Source of the DNA: Paraphysomonas bandaiensis
Taxonomy: Eukaryota; Chrysophyceae
Assembly: GCA_965644295.1 (NCBI GenBank)
Contig: CBFFRP010000014.1
Span: 1 to 64,000, forward strand
Direction of reading: 5' to 3'
Length of the DNA: 64,000 bases
Shown: positions 10,192 through 22,994 of the stretch, piece after piece
Numbering within the stretch: position 1 is the first letter of the stretch
Layout: every line of letters begins with the position of its first letter
Translations under genes and position numbers: made by a program
Notes under the pieces: generated by a model
The model's input: the letters and a program-made list of their open reading frames with translations, nothing else
Told to the model about the DNA's origin: nothing
The model's database searches: none

Positions 10192-11054
10192 TCATATAAC
10201 CATCGTATTTGCGCATCGTGGTCAATATAGAAATTACCATAGTGGTCGTATTATATTTTGCTTATCTGGTGCCATCGAGATCTTTCATCGTCATCAGATT
10301 TTTTGGTATTGGCAAACTGATAGTTACGTAGTGTTGCGAGTACTAGTTCGTGTTTTGTGGTAAACGATGCAATTGAACATATTATGTGGAGGGATTAGCG
10401 GTACTCGTACTTGTAATCAGCGTACGGATATATATTCTTGCTTCACACCTCCCAAGTTTCATACGCTACTATTTTGTAATAATTATTTTTAAAACCAACT
10501 AATTTATTTGAAATCCTATTACTTGTTCATAACTGAGTACTATGAGTATATAAATGTATTTACCTCAAGTAGAATAGGCGTACATAGTTGTCATTGAATT
10601 GTATATAATAATTAGCGTTAAAACAGGGATAGGGAAAAATATATTGCAATACTATTGTTAGATAGCGTTCCGTCAATAGTATTGATGGAGTTTTTAAACC
10701 AGCCCAACAATACTATTGCAATATATTGTACAATATATTATATATTGCTACCGAATCATGCAGTAGTACATGCGTACGTGAAATGAGGAAGAAAAGACAT
10801 TAGCGTAGGTCAGACAGTAGAGCGCAATATCTACAGAGATGAAACTTATAAAATAAGTACATTTAGATTACTAGACTAAATCTGGCCTAACATTTCATAT
10901 TAACTTACATAGCAATATTGACTATACACGTTCGTCGCATTACACTACCATATTTTATTGTCGTGTATACATTTATCACTAAATAACGTTTCCTACTGCG
11001 TGTTCACATCACACAATAACACATTGCTAAAAACAAATACTATACCACAAAGAT
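10192..11054. other. Convergent spacer with a hairpin
   Basis: This lies between the 3' ends of HSCB and the TPR-coiled-coil gene. An inverted pair, TATTGCAATACTATTGTT at about 10642 and AACAATACTATTGCAATAT at about 10707, can form a stem around a 45-nt loop. It could be a tiny MITE-like repeat. The rest is AT-rich 3' flanking sequence with no gene. Confidence 0.5.
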
Positions 11055-14000
11055 TTAATACAGCCCCAACTCCTTTTGCCTGGATCGTATACTTTCAACT
11101 GTTGCGAGGCTTTTAGTGTCTAGAGCTTCGTATTCGTACTCCTCATCCTGCGACCAGCGATGTGGCGCACTTACTGTGTCAAATGGCGATTTCTGATACC
11201 TCCTATCCCAATCCATATCGGAGAGTGGCCGCTTAGGTTTATTCTTAATAGAATCCAAAGCTTCCACACTTTTCTTTCCGTCCTTTGGCGAACGTTGAGT
11301 CACAACACGGTCAACTTCAGTATCACAACAGCCATACACAGTTGATCGTACGGACAATTTCTCCGGAGGAGGTATTTTAACTTTTCGTGTCCGCTTCGTC
11401 GTTTTCGATTGACGAGTTCGATGGGTATTGGTATTGTGCTCTGACGTATGTTCAATATTATTGGACGGGCCAGAAGCAGCCTTCATCATGGCTCGAGTGG
11501 ACGATTCTGGAGCAGTTGAGCGCATAATCTCATCTGTAGTTTGGTTATGGCTTGGATGAGATTGCACATTTTCTGTCGACTTGCTACGTTTGATTGGAGC
11601 TGTATCGTCATTCGGAGTATCTTGGTCGTCATTAAAACATAAAAGGAACAACTTATCCGGATCACGAGACTGTTTCGACGATTTATTGAATGGTGAGTTT
11701 GTTACTCCTTCCTCCATCCAGTTGCAACTCGTATTGCTCTCAAGGCTTTCCGATCGCAAATTTCTTCGCTGTGACGTGCCGTTGTTCGTCGCATAATCTC
11801 CATGGACCGACCTCATGTTAATATCAGGTAATTCAGGACGACTTGTAGACTTATAGTAGGCAGGTTTGAAGTCGACATCTCCAACAGCTGACTTGGCTGC
11901 CACAAAATTTTTCGATGGGCAACTACCAAACAACAGCTCGTCTATATTTTTGCTGAGTTGACCGCCGTCAATGTCGCCGTTCTCGGTGCCCTCATTATCA
12001 GGTTTCGCAACGGAAGCCGATTTGATGGACTTAACGCCACGATATCCTCCAAATGCGGCATCAGATATGTCGGAGGTAGGGCTTTGGATGTGTGTATTGG
12101 ATTCGGATATCGGTCTGCTGGAATTAGATGAGGGTGTCATAAACCGTTTATAACCCATAAATGCTTCTTTACTGAATCCCCATGGATCCATCAGTCGCCG
12201 TTGCTCTTTAGCACGAGACAACTGACGTTTCAAATCCTCCTCTCTTGCTTTCAGCTCATCTATTTCGCTTTGCAGGGCATATTTTTCGTCATCGAATGAC
12301 TTCATCTTATCGAGTGCTCTCTGTAATTGTGCCTCACGAGAAGCTGCGTCTACTTCATACCCTTCAATGCTATGGGACAAGAACGATATTTCTGATGATT
12401 TCTTATCGCTTTCAGTCGTTAAGTCGGCAATTTCTGATTGCATACGTTCTGCTTTAAAGGTAAGATCCCCCACCTCAGCTTTCAGACGTTCCACTAAACT
12501 ATTGGCAGTGCCAAGATTTTCCTGCAGAGTTGTCAGGTCTCCAGACTTCCGCGAGGCATCGGCTTTCAAATCGTCATATCGACGTTGCAAATCCATTAGT
12601 CTCGACTCTATCCCTTCTTTGTCCCCACTGTTTTGTTTCAATGTATCTCTGAGCTCCTCGAGGTCATAGTTTAATCCTGCATTCGCTTCACTTAACGTTT
12701 GATTCTTCTCACTTTCAGTGTAAAGTTCCTCTTCAAGATGACTAATTTTATCTTCGCAATTCTGCAATTCCGATCTATGTTCCCGACATTTCTGTTCTAG
12801 ACTTTCTATAGCTGCTTCTAATTCATGTATTCTTGATTTACAGCCAACAAGCTCCTCCGACATACCCTTGTTCTCACTTTCTGCAATACCTAACTTGGCC
12901 TCCGCATCTTGAAGAAGTGACCTTTCCTTGGAAAGGTCCAATGAGACCGCACTAAACTGTTCTTGAAGGTTGGAAACGCTTGCTGATAGCTCTAACTTAT
13001 CAGCCAAATCTGATTCTAATTTAGAATTCTTCTCGTGAGAAGCCTTTAACTCAATCTCCACAGAACTTAAGGCAGCAGACACGCGCTCCGATTTTTCCTC
13101 CGCACTACTTAAATTCTCTTTCAAAACCACAATTTTTTCCTCCAGCATAGCCTGATATTCTTTCAGAGACTTTTTTGATGTCTCTTCGTCAGCCAAGCGA
13201 CCCTCTAGAGCTACTACATTATCACGAGATGAAGATAAATCGTTCTCTAATCCCTCCTTCTGAGAAGATAACAGAGTGATGCTTTCTTTGAGCTTCATCA
13301 GCTCGTCTTCACTACCCTCGGTATCAAGCGATAAACGGCTCTCTAAGGCTTGAAGTTTTGATTCCATTACAGAGACGTCATCTCGAAGTGCTTGAATTAC
13401 AGACACGGCCAGAGTAACTTCTGCTCTGAGCTGGGTGTCAATATTGTCACTTGACACTTCATCCAACTTGTTGGAAGTTTTATGATCAGTACTTTCAGAT
13501 ACGAGTACTCCGTGAAGGCGTACAATCTCCTCACGGAGTGACATTCTCAGATCGTCGTCTGCATGTGCACTTGCAGGGGAGATACCTGCGGTTGTGCTCC
13601 TCAATCTATCCACCTCTGCTTCCAGCCTTGACTTTTCATCCCTCATAGTTTCAAGATCACTTGTAGCTACGCTTAAAGCTTTGGCTTGCTCAGCTGCACG
13701 TGATTCAGCTTCACGATATTTTTCTTCATAACTACCAATTTGTTTCATAGCAGTTGCAGACACATCGAACATACCGTTTAGAGCATTCGAATCCAATGAC
13801 TGTGATGCCTCGAGCTGTTCGTTGAGCTGAGAAATCTTTTCCAACAGGGCTGACTTCTCCGTATCTACAGCTGCATCAGCATCAGCACGGAGTCGAGCTA
13901 GCTCGCCAGCAAGTTTTTCTTTTTCCTCATTTGACGACGATAAGTTCTCTTTAGCGCTTTGGAGGGCAGCAACACTGTCTTTCAACTGAGTTTCCATGGC

Positions 14001-17000
14001 TACTAGCTTCTGCTGCAGAGAAAGTACACCTTCACCTGGAGCACTTTTCTGGTCAGCAATGTCACTACTATGCACCCCATCCATATTTTTCGCACCACCT
14101 TCTTTAGTCGCGTCTTTTAGCGCATTCTTCAAAGCTTGTAATTCTAAGTCTTGATTGTGAATTTGCTCCTCCAAACAAGAAACCTTAGAGCGAAAGTCGG
14201 TGGCAATTGATTCTGATGTGTCAACTTTCTGCCGCAATGTCTCGATCAGCGTGTCATTCTCGGATTGACTTTTCTTGTGTTCCTCTCGAACCTCGGTCAG
14301 CTTATCTTCAGCTTGCTGCAACTCAATGGCACCCTGACGAACTTTGGACTCTAAGTCCTCCATAATAGCCTCATAGCTGCCAACTCGTTTCATAGCAGAG
14401 GCTGAAATCTCCAGCAAATCGTGCATACTATCCCGTTCACTCAATGGGTCATTGGCAATACTAACCAGCTGTGACTTCGTTGTATGTCCTCGCAACTTAG
14501 CTAAATCATTTTTAAGTTCATTATTTTCTTGCTGGGACATCCTTAGTCTTCTCTCGGCTTCTTGAAGGGCGTCACTGGTCTTCTGCGCCCCATTTTCCTC
14601 CTCTTTCAAGTTTTCCTCGAGAAGACCCTTCGAACTGGAACTAAGTTTTCTTTTCAAACGCGCAATCTCCTCCATGAGAATATATGGATCGCTTTCCTCG
14701 TCAATATTTCGGTCGATAGAATTTGGGGACACATTAGAACCAGATTGGGCTTCAGAAGTAGCTTTCTCAGTAGCTTTCAAAGTCGCTTCCAACTTCATTT
14801 TTTCTTCTTTGATGTCTCTGAGCTGTTGTTCAGCGTTCTCTAGAGCAGTTGTGAGTTCCGCTTCTCGAAGGCCTGAATTACACAGGGCTTGTTGAGAATC
14901 CGCTAGTGCTGACTCCCCATTCTCCACAGCTTTCTCCAACTCATGAATTCTCGCTTCATAAGTATTTGTATCGACAGACACCACAGATGCTAGCTTTCTG
15001 CGCAGGCGTGCATTTTCCGCCATAAGTTCATATCTCTCCACATCATCGTGGTCATCACCAGAGGGCGTTGCCACTACAGTTCCAGGAGTTGAGACACTAC
15101 TCGACGCCTTCAGGATATTCAGCTCATTTCGTGCTTGTTCAAGTTCTTCGGTCAATCTGGCATATTCATCATCAGTTTTCTGTATCTTTTGTTCAGCTTC
15201 CTGTAAATTCTTCGCACTTCGAGATAATTGTGTCTCCAACTCACTTATATTTCCCGAAAGCTTAGAATTTTCAGCACTTCGTGCGAGCTCCTCCTTAAGT
15301 CTCGCATTCTCTTGTTGAGATTTTTCCAATACTATTCGAACATCTTCTGCTGGCAGTTCTGATTGCGGAGACTCACCCTCCACAACACCCCCCTCGTCAT
15401 TGAAGTCCTTTTGAGTAGAATTACCAGTATTTAGTATACCATTCACTCTTTGAAGCTCAGATTCTAGGTATATTTTTGCCTGCTGGGCAGTGTGAAGCTC
15501 GTTAGTCATGGTCGACAGAGCAGCCTCTCTCTCAGTTTCCAGGTTTTTGTATGCCTTATTTTCATCAATTGCTATATCATACTGCCCTTGTAGCTGCGTC
15601 ATTGCGGCCTTCAGCTCTGCAATCTGAGACATAAGGTCTTTAACACTGTCTACTCCGTCAATAATATCACTGCTCGCTGAGATTTCAGTATCTGAACTGG
15701 ACTTCTTCACTGTTTCTTGGAGGAACTGAATCGTCTCTTCCTGCTCACTGCACTTCTTCTGCAGTGCTTCAATCTCTGCATCTTTCTCCTGAATGCTAAT
15801 TTCCAAGTCCACAACCTCTTGCTCGAGGCTATCCAAAGAGTCTGCGTATATATCTTCCTGCCCATCGTAATCTGAGCCTAGTTCTTCATCACCACGCATA
15901 ACACTATTCACATATTGACGACCCCGTTCAAATTTCACTATCCATGGGTGATACGCGTTGAATTCTAGCTTCTTTAATTCGTCGATAGCAATATTGATAT
16001 GTTGCAATCCTGCAGTCATTGTGTGATTCTCCATAATCATTATTAAACCTAGATTCCCCTCAGCGTTTATTGTGCGGGGGTGCGTAGGCCCCAAAGCTGC
16101 AGTGAACACATCACGAGCACGGAGTCCAAATGTTTTCGCGGCAGGTATATCGTCCATGGCCCGACACAACGTACACAAATTGTTCAAAGACTCCGCAACA
16201 AGAACATGATCTTGACCTAAGCATTCTATACGTGTCGTGTGAGCATCCTCAAGGTACTTTTTGGCCTCATCAAACTGTGCTTCGATTGTAAGCAGCAAGC
16301 CGATGCTGTTGCATATCGATGCGTACGCTAAACTTTTCACACCCTCACATCGGCCGGATATATAGCAGCAGTCAATGAGTTCTGTACGAGATACGAGAAG
16401 CAACCGGCTGTCTCCTCTACGAAAATCTATACAGAAGTCCCTGAGTCCTTGCTTGGATTGCACAACCACCGGGTGCTCGTCACCAAAAAATGAAATACGG
16501 TCTTTCAGATTCTTCTCATAAATGGACAAGAGCATGGTCAGGTTATCACCACGCTCACGCATGTTTTCGGCTTGACAGTGAATAACTTCACACACCGCCG
16601 GGTGACGCTCACCATACATTTGCTTGCGCAGAGTTAGAGCCTGCTCGTACAAACCTGCAGCCTCAGTGTGTTGCCCAAGGGTACGTAACAGTTCTGCTTT
16701 TCCCAGAAAGAATGTCGACCTAGCGGGAAGGTCCGTATTAATGGATAAGCCATTACCCTCATCTTTTATTGCGGCAGATGTCGCGTCGTAACGCTGTTGA
16801 AACAAGGCCTCGAGTGTATCGTAGTACCCTTTGCTGTCCAAATAAGATCCAGTCACCAAAAGGTATGATGCCAAACCAAGCATTGTTTTGAAGTACTCTG
16901 GGTGGTATTTTCCCAGTGCACGTTCTTGTATAGTCAGCGCCTCTCTGTACAATTTAGAAGCCTCTTTGTAGCTACCTAACACCGCGTGACTGTCTGCAGC

Positions 17001-19267
17001 ACTGCAGGAACTCCGGGATGACATAATGCTGAACTGACCAAACATGCGTTTGCTTGAGGACGAAGCTTTTCGAAAAAATTTATCCGCTTGTCGATACTGT
17101 CCTGCGGCATGTACAGCACATCCATTTATGTAGAGTCCATAAGAAATACTCGGGTGAAGTTCGGAAAATATTTTTTCATTAATTTCTAATGCTTGCTGTG
17201 CACATGCTCTTGCCGATTGGTGTTTCCCGTTCTCAATATCAATTTCGCATTTGAGCCCCAGGCTGGAAGCAATCTTCGGGTGACTGTCATTCAGAAAAAT
17301 TCTCTTGTACATCATTAACGCTTTATTATTTTCTGCCTCGGCTTCAACCAGTTGCCCAACGTCCTTAAGAATCTTCCCTCGAAGCAAATGTGAATCCGCC
17401 ACAGGAAGTGATTGCTCTTCGAGGTACTCAAGACGAAGTTTCAGTCCTCTGGCCTGCTTATCCAGAGCCTTGTCATAAGAACTCATTCGCCTATGCAACT
17501 CAGCAAAATCAGACAGTATCTGAGCCATAAGAAGTGCGTTGAACTTTTCGTCAGCAAATTCGTCCGTAACATTAGCAGCTAGCGCAGCTTTCATAGTTTC
17601 GTTGGCCTGCAGATAGAAATTTGACATAGAATATAACTGCTAAACACGACGCTTACTTTGGTGAAGAGGGCTTTAGCTTCAGTGTGCTTTTCGCTGTCCA
17701 TGGCACAGACAGCGAGAGCATTAATCAAACGAGCTACAAGGGGGTGGTCGTTTCCGAGACATGTAGAGCGTATCTTCAAGAGCACTTCATATAGCTCAAG
17801 TGCCTCATTGGCGTCCCCTTTCAAGCGTAAATTTTCCGCCTGAGCAAATGTGATCTCACACATCAGGGGGTCGTTCTCGTCGTACAGGCTTAATGCATCA
17901 TCCATACAGCTCTTAAACAGATCCTTTGCCTCTTTGTACTTGGCGTGGTTGGAAAGGTGTAGAGCATTGTGATACTTAGTTTGCCAATTTAAGCGGCACA
18001 TCGACGCAGTAACCTGACTTTCCTTGGCAAACCCGTTCTGCTCCATGACTTTCTCAAATAAATCCAGTGCCTCGTCATACTCCCCGTTTTTCGACAGTTT
18101 CTCGGCTTCAAATAAAAGCAATTCATTCCGAAACTTTACTATCCATGGGTGGTCGTCTTTAAAGTCTTTTTCCTCCAGTATGCGTACAGCACTGCTGATG
18201 AGATCTAGTCCTACTTGCGTACCTACACGAGCCTGAAGACTCAGTGTTATCCCCATGTTCCCACGAGCATTCACCACACTCGGATGGTCTGGGCCCAGTG
18301 CACTCTCGAAAGTTGCAATCGCCGACTCATGGAACATAATGGCCTGTCCATAACTTCCTTTGTCGCGAAACAACTCGGCGAGGTTGTTAAGACTTCCTGC
18401 AACGACAGCACCTTTGCTACATAGTTTTTCTCGCCGGATAGTCAGTCCTTCCATCAGCAATTCTTCTGCAGTGTTGAATTTCCCCATGGAACGATGCACC
18501 AAACCCAAATTATTGAGAGACTCTGCTAAGAGTAGGGGATCCAGATCACCCGTGGAAACCAAATCCCGTCGAATTGCAACTGCAGAATCATGGGCGACTT
18601 CAGCGTTGACGAAATCCTTTTGCCCCCGCAACATCTCACCATAACTGTTCATATACTTGGACGGTCGAGGATCCTCTCGATTAAAATGATCCTTGGTGAA
18701 CCGGATCATAAAGCGGAATATCAATTCCGCAATATCATATTCCCCTATGGTCGAATTATACAGAGAAATGTCATACAGCGCATCAAAAACATGATATTTT
18801 TCTGTGTCATCTGATTTGTTGGACTCTATCATACTTATCCAGGAGGTCAACTTTGCCGTTAATTCTTTTCTCTCAACCTTTTGGTATATTTGAACGAGAA
18901 ATTTTAGAATATCACGAGCCCTTTCAGAATAACGTTTGACATTGCTGCACTCCTTCACTAAAGCCTCAACACACTTCTTCTCCGCAGCACCTGTATTTCC
19001 ATTCTCCAACATAGCTTTTCCATAAAAATACAGGCAGTCGACTTCACAGGGGATGGTCTCTTCTGGGAGCAGAGCGATAACATCCAGCGCCTTCTGGAAG
19101 CTATCAATTGCATCTTCAGGCTCATTGTGCTTTAGCAACAATTCTCCCATACTGCAGTGCACCTGGGCTGAGGCTGGGGATGTGCGCTTATTGTGCGCTG
19201 TCAGGTGTCTCAACTCACTCGTAAGTCTCTCGATTTCGGCATCGAAATCAGACGTATTTCCTTCCAT
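11055..19267 (-). CDS. Giant kinesin-light-chain-type TPR plus coiled-coil protein
   Basis: Exon 1 (19267-17657, 537 codons) and exon 2 (17606-11055) join across a 50-bp intron in phase, giving about 2,720 residues. The intron lies inside a TPR (EAKALFTK|ANETMKAAL), so this is one gene. Residues ~30-1110 are tandem TPRs of the kinesin-light-chain/nephrocystin type, with recurring LGxDHPxVAxxLNNL and EAxxLxxxAL patterns. Residues ~1130-2300 are nearly uninterrupted heptad coiled coil rich in E, K, L, S and A. The last ~420 residues are low-complexity, Ser-rich and basic. Within the coil, units recur such as SASAMKRVGSYE / SATAMKQIGSYE and ENARLRRKLAS / EEIARLKRKLSS, evidence of internal duplication. 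By family knowledge such TPRs bind peptide cargo or scaffold partners. A cytoskeletal or basal-body scaffold role is inference. It is head-to-head with the kinase gene. Confidence 0.85.
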
Positions 19268-19953
19268 CCCAGTCCTTGACCTCGCCCGAGAGCCTATTTA
19301 TAACATGATCAGTATGGATACGAGCACAGAGGTATATAAATATGATATATGGATTATATGGTCGCCGCCCTTTACTTTACTATACCACTACGCGTAAAGT
19401 TACTCAATGAGAAACCACTCTGCTGACATGTATGTACAGCAGTACCATCCCACACCCTGCAGGACATGTACAATAAACTACAGTGTATTGCACACCATAT
19501 ACGCTGTACGTAGTCTTTACCAAAAAAAACTTTGTACTAAAATCCCTGGTTTTTCGAAAAACCTACACCACCAACATTGTATGTATAGTTCGTACGGCAA
19601 ACTACCGTACTGCAATAGATACACCAACCGTTACGCTTTTTTCATATCGTATCATATAGTGCCTATAGACTGAGGACTACTCCGTCCCGTCTGTCCCAAT
19701 AACACTGTGAACGTTTTTTGTTCCATGTGATGGGACGGGGGGAAGGGACAGGGACACGGGGAATAAGGGTCCAAGGATGGAGTTCGAAGGCTATATCTAC
19801 AGTACATACTCGTAGCTGTACAGGAGCGCAGAGAGCATCTATAGAACTATGGCAAAAATATGGTGAATCATGTCACACTGATATGCTCCAGTCAGCACAC
19901 TCCACTTCATGAGTCGCTAAGTGATCTGGAAGCACTGTAATCATTGCGTGATA
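19268..19953. promoter_or_regulatory. Divergent spacer between TPR giant and kinase
   Basis: This 686-bp spacer separates two outward genes. It contains TATA-like tracts (TATATAAATATGATATATGG near 19330) and a GGGACGGGGGGAAGGGACAGGG purine stretch near 19732. Promoter function is inferred from gene orientation only. Confidence 0.45.
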
Positions 19954-21274
19954 ATGGGAAGCGGAGCGTCTTCGCCCTCAACTGTCCGAGAGGATATATC
20001 TATCGGTAACATCATAGGCGAGGGATCATTTGCAACTGTGAGGAGAGCTGTTTATATTCCCAAATGTACTGAACTCGCTGTTAAAGTCATATGCGTCAAA
20101 GACTGCTTATCGAGAAAGGGCAGTTTAAATATTCTCAAATCAGAGATAACTGCCCTGAAAACTCTTCAATATCACCCTCTTCTATGCAATCTGCACTTCG
20201 CCTATCACGATAATGTCAACTGCTATATGGTGATGGACTTACTAGAGGGTGGAGACTTGCGGCATCACATCAATAATTCCTTTCAATTTACAGAGAAATG
20301 CATTGCCTTCATCGCAGCATGTATTTCTTCTGCTCTGCATCACGTTCACTCCCATGGAATTATCCACAGAGGTATAATGTACTGACAGTGTGCTCCCATT
20401 GTTATAACACGTATTTCATCTAGATGTTAAACCAGAAAACATTGTTCTGGATCGCCAAGGTTATCCACGACTCTGTGATTTCGGTATTTCACACACGAGC
20501 TCTACTTCCTCCGGGAGTATGGTGTGCAGTCATTCAAGCGGCACACTGTGTTATCTTGCGCCAGAAATATTAACCTCATCTCAGCGACATAGCACAGAGA
20601 GTGATTTCTGGAGTCTTGGAATAGTGTTGTATGAATTACTGTTTTTGAAACGGCCTTTCAGCAAGCATTGTCCACGCTCCTTTGTACACTTTGTTGGTGA
20701 ATTGTACGATGAAATTTGGGACTCTAGTAAATATGTTGGTACCGTGACCACGCACTTATCATATCGTCAGAGCGAAGCATCCATTCCTTTCAGTACACCT
20801 GTATCTCTAAATGACACTGCTGATGATGTTACATCAGTGGAATCAATGCCTCTACCGCAATCTCTACAAGTAAATCTGCCCTCTGTCTCCGCCTATGGTA
20901 TAGAAGTATCCCCTGAGTTCAAGTCTCTTATCCAAGGACTCTTAGATGTACGTGTGCCGCAACGCCTCGGGTCCGGTGCGACATACAACGCTCTGCGGGG
21001 TCACTCCTTCTTTGAAAACCTAGGGGTGCCCTGGGACAGTCTACTAGACGTAAAGTACCCATCTCCTCTGGATATTAATTTGTATTCGATCAGCGCATAC
21101 GTTGAGCAAAACTTTGCTAAGAAATCTTCCCAATTCCCATTAATTAAAAGGGAGAAATTTTTCAATCCTCAGGCTGAATTGAATGAGGCTTTACAGCTGT
21201 ACTCTTACACTGCTCCGCAGTACAAGTCGCCGAAAGTTGACATTTCAATTAGGAGTACTTTCAGGCTGAGCTAA
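19954..21274 (+). CDS. AGC-like serine/threonine protein kinase, probably myristoylated
   Basis: Exons 19954-20371 and 20424-21274 (52-bp intron splitting the HRD Asp codon) give 422 residues. The canonical catalytic set is present: glycine loop IGEGSFATV, Lys in LAVKVI, Glu of helix C in LKSEI, HRDVKPEN after splicing, DFG in LCDFGISH, and APE in YLAPEI. SDFWSLGIVLYELLFLKRPF matches AGC/YANK-like kinases. The lobe after the F-helix has a ~60-residue Ser-rich insert. The end (GHSFFENLGVPWDSLLDVKYPSP) fits an AGC C-terminal tail, but I see no clear hydrophobic phosphorylation motif. The start was set at the internal ATG because it gives MGSGASS, an N-myristoylation consensus; an in-frame ATA/TGG-rich upstream stretch is less credible. 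Substrate unknown. Confidence 0.9.
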
Positions 21275-21619
21275 ATAATGTGAATATGAAGGACGTGATT
21301 GGTGTCGTCAGGCCAGTCGACAATATATGTTTGATGTAGTATTCAGTGACTGACATGCTCAGTAAATTACTTCGATGTCTTTTGTTTCATAAAATTCATG
21401 TAGAATTGAACTGGAGAGTTGTGTGCTGGTTCTCTTTGGTTTTCAGAAGTCGTTTTTATGTTGCCGGCAATTGAGTTCTTCTTGTTGTCACTTTCAGTGA
21501 ATAGAGTAGCGTAAGTATAGAGTAAATAAATATTTCATGTATGTTTTTTTCGTATCGCTGGTGTTATATTAAATACTTTATTGATTAAGCAGAATTGGGT
21601 ATTGGGAAAGTATACTGAA
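21275..21619. other. 3' flank of kinase, no feature
   Basis: This is AT-rich 3' flanking sequence. No gene or repeat is recognised. Confidence 0.5.
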
Positions 21620-21734
21620 TTTGACCTTGATGCTCACGTAAACCTAAACCTTGCTCTGTTGTACAAAACCTACTTTCAAGAAAGAAAACGTACTTATATG
21701 AAAGTCTGATTATTACAGAAAACTAGTTTATGTC

Positions 21735-21855
21735 TATAGACTAGCTAATAACTAGATTTGCTATATACTACTAGTGGCGGGCAACCGTCTCGGGACTGCT
21801 TGTGCATCGCTGCGAGCACCATGGTGCAACCGTCCCTTGAAAGAAAACGTACTTA
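21735..21855 (+). repeat. Dispersed repeat, inverted partner at 41085-41200
   Basis: The block GACTGCTTGTGCATCGCTGC with flanks (about 115 bp, including TATATACTACTA and CCATGGTGCAACCGTCCCTTG) recurs as its reverse complement at about 41085-41200 with few differences. More diverged relatives (GGTTGCACCTTGGTG ... CAAGCAGC) are at about 56400 and 58270. The function is unknown; it could be the terminal part of a non-autonomous element. Confidence 0.75.
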
Positions 21856-21890
21856 TAATTCATTATCTCAACACTTCACAGTATATTCAT

Positions 21891-22823
21891 CAGGGCTGCG
21901 TAACAATTAATTGCTATTTAATTGCAAGTGCTTTTTTAGCAATTAAATTGCAATTATTAGTTCTAGCTCACGCAATTATAATTGCAATTATTGTCTAATT
22001 TAATTAGTTACTCATTACAAGCACGAATAGCATCTTCAACTGTAGTTGCATTCCACAGAAGTCTACTAAAGCGCAAGAACATAAAATCCAATCGATGAGG
22101 TGTCATAGATTTGAGCAGATCACTCGTGTTGAGTTTTGCTCTTCGGAAAAGCCTTTCTATACAATTAGTAGTGGAGTAAATATGCTTCAAGCAGCGGTAC
22201 TTAGTTGGTTTGGTCATGTGTATATATAGTTGCTTCTGTGCTTGGTGCGTTTGGTGTCTTCTCGTCAGTGAGGCGACACCATCATCTTCTCTTTCCTCTT
22301 CTTCATCAGTTCTGTCCAACAGAAAAAGTTTGAGCTGTGCATTCTCAGGTGCAACCATCCTGACCTAGGCCAATTGAATTAGGCAACATTTCTTTCACTT
22401 TTTCAGCTTCCTGTCCCAAAGCATCCAGATATTTCATGATTGTGCTGCTTGATATTGGCTTCAGATTAGTATTCTTTCTTGTCAACGCTTTCTCATAATA
22501 CTCAGGCATTCACAACAACGCTTTCTTCACAAAAGAAAATCAATGATCGTCTCTATACTTATCCACTCCAACCATCTGAACGCATTAAGAGAGAGGAAGG
22601 AGAAACTTTTCTCTCAACATAAGAATCCATGTTGTGATCAGCTCCACGTGAAGCTGCCCTGACCTTTTGACATCGCAGCCTTCGTGCTGCTTTGCACGCT
22701 GAGCATAGTGAAACATCCTGTTTATTCTGTCACTGATACGATTTTTGACATTATCTGCATTCCCATTTCTGACGGCCATTATCAAAGTCCTTGAGTTGGG
22801 TAGAAACACCCTTGAAGTTGATT
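21891..22823 (-). mobile_element. hAT-like insertion A with 8-bp target duplication
   Basis: The left terminus CAGGGCTGCGTAACAATTAA is of hAT type (CAGGG start). Identical 8-bp duplications ATATTCAT flank it at 21883-21890 and 22824-22831. Removing the insert restores continuity with the empty paralogous site near 6510-6540. The right end is degenerate; a CAAGGGTG-like terminus in reverse complement lies about 9 bp inside the duplication. It encodes a hAT transposase relic on the minus strand. Confidence 0.75.
22008..22440 (-). pseudogene. hAT transposase C-terminal (dimerisation) relic
   Basis: On the minus strand an upstream frame (MKYLDALGQEAEKVKEMLP) runs through a frameshift near 22350 into a frame ending at 22008. 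This frame has an acidic stretch followed by YRCLKHIYSTTNCIERLFRR and LDFMFLRFSRLLWN. Conserved Ser/Thr-Asn-x-x-x-E-Arg-x-Phe-Ser and terminal LFLR/W residues are typical of the hAT C-terminal dimerisation region. The catalytic DDE part is missing or unreadable. Confidence 0.7.
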
Positions 22824-22994
22824 ATATTCATGTGACAACATATATTCGCAGTAACATCTGTTTATCATAATATATGTTCACCAGTCACTCCTGTATCGTA
22901 TATATTATAGTCAAACGTCAGTAATTAAATTTACTTCACCCGTTACACCCTTTAGTAAATTTTACCTATTTCACACTGTTAACTCACATCAACG

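Noticed and set aside
17591-17627. Two separate overlapping TPR genes
   Set aside because: A 50-bp GT-AG intron in the correct phase rejoins a split TPR, so one gene is simpler.
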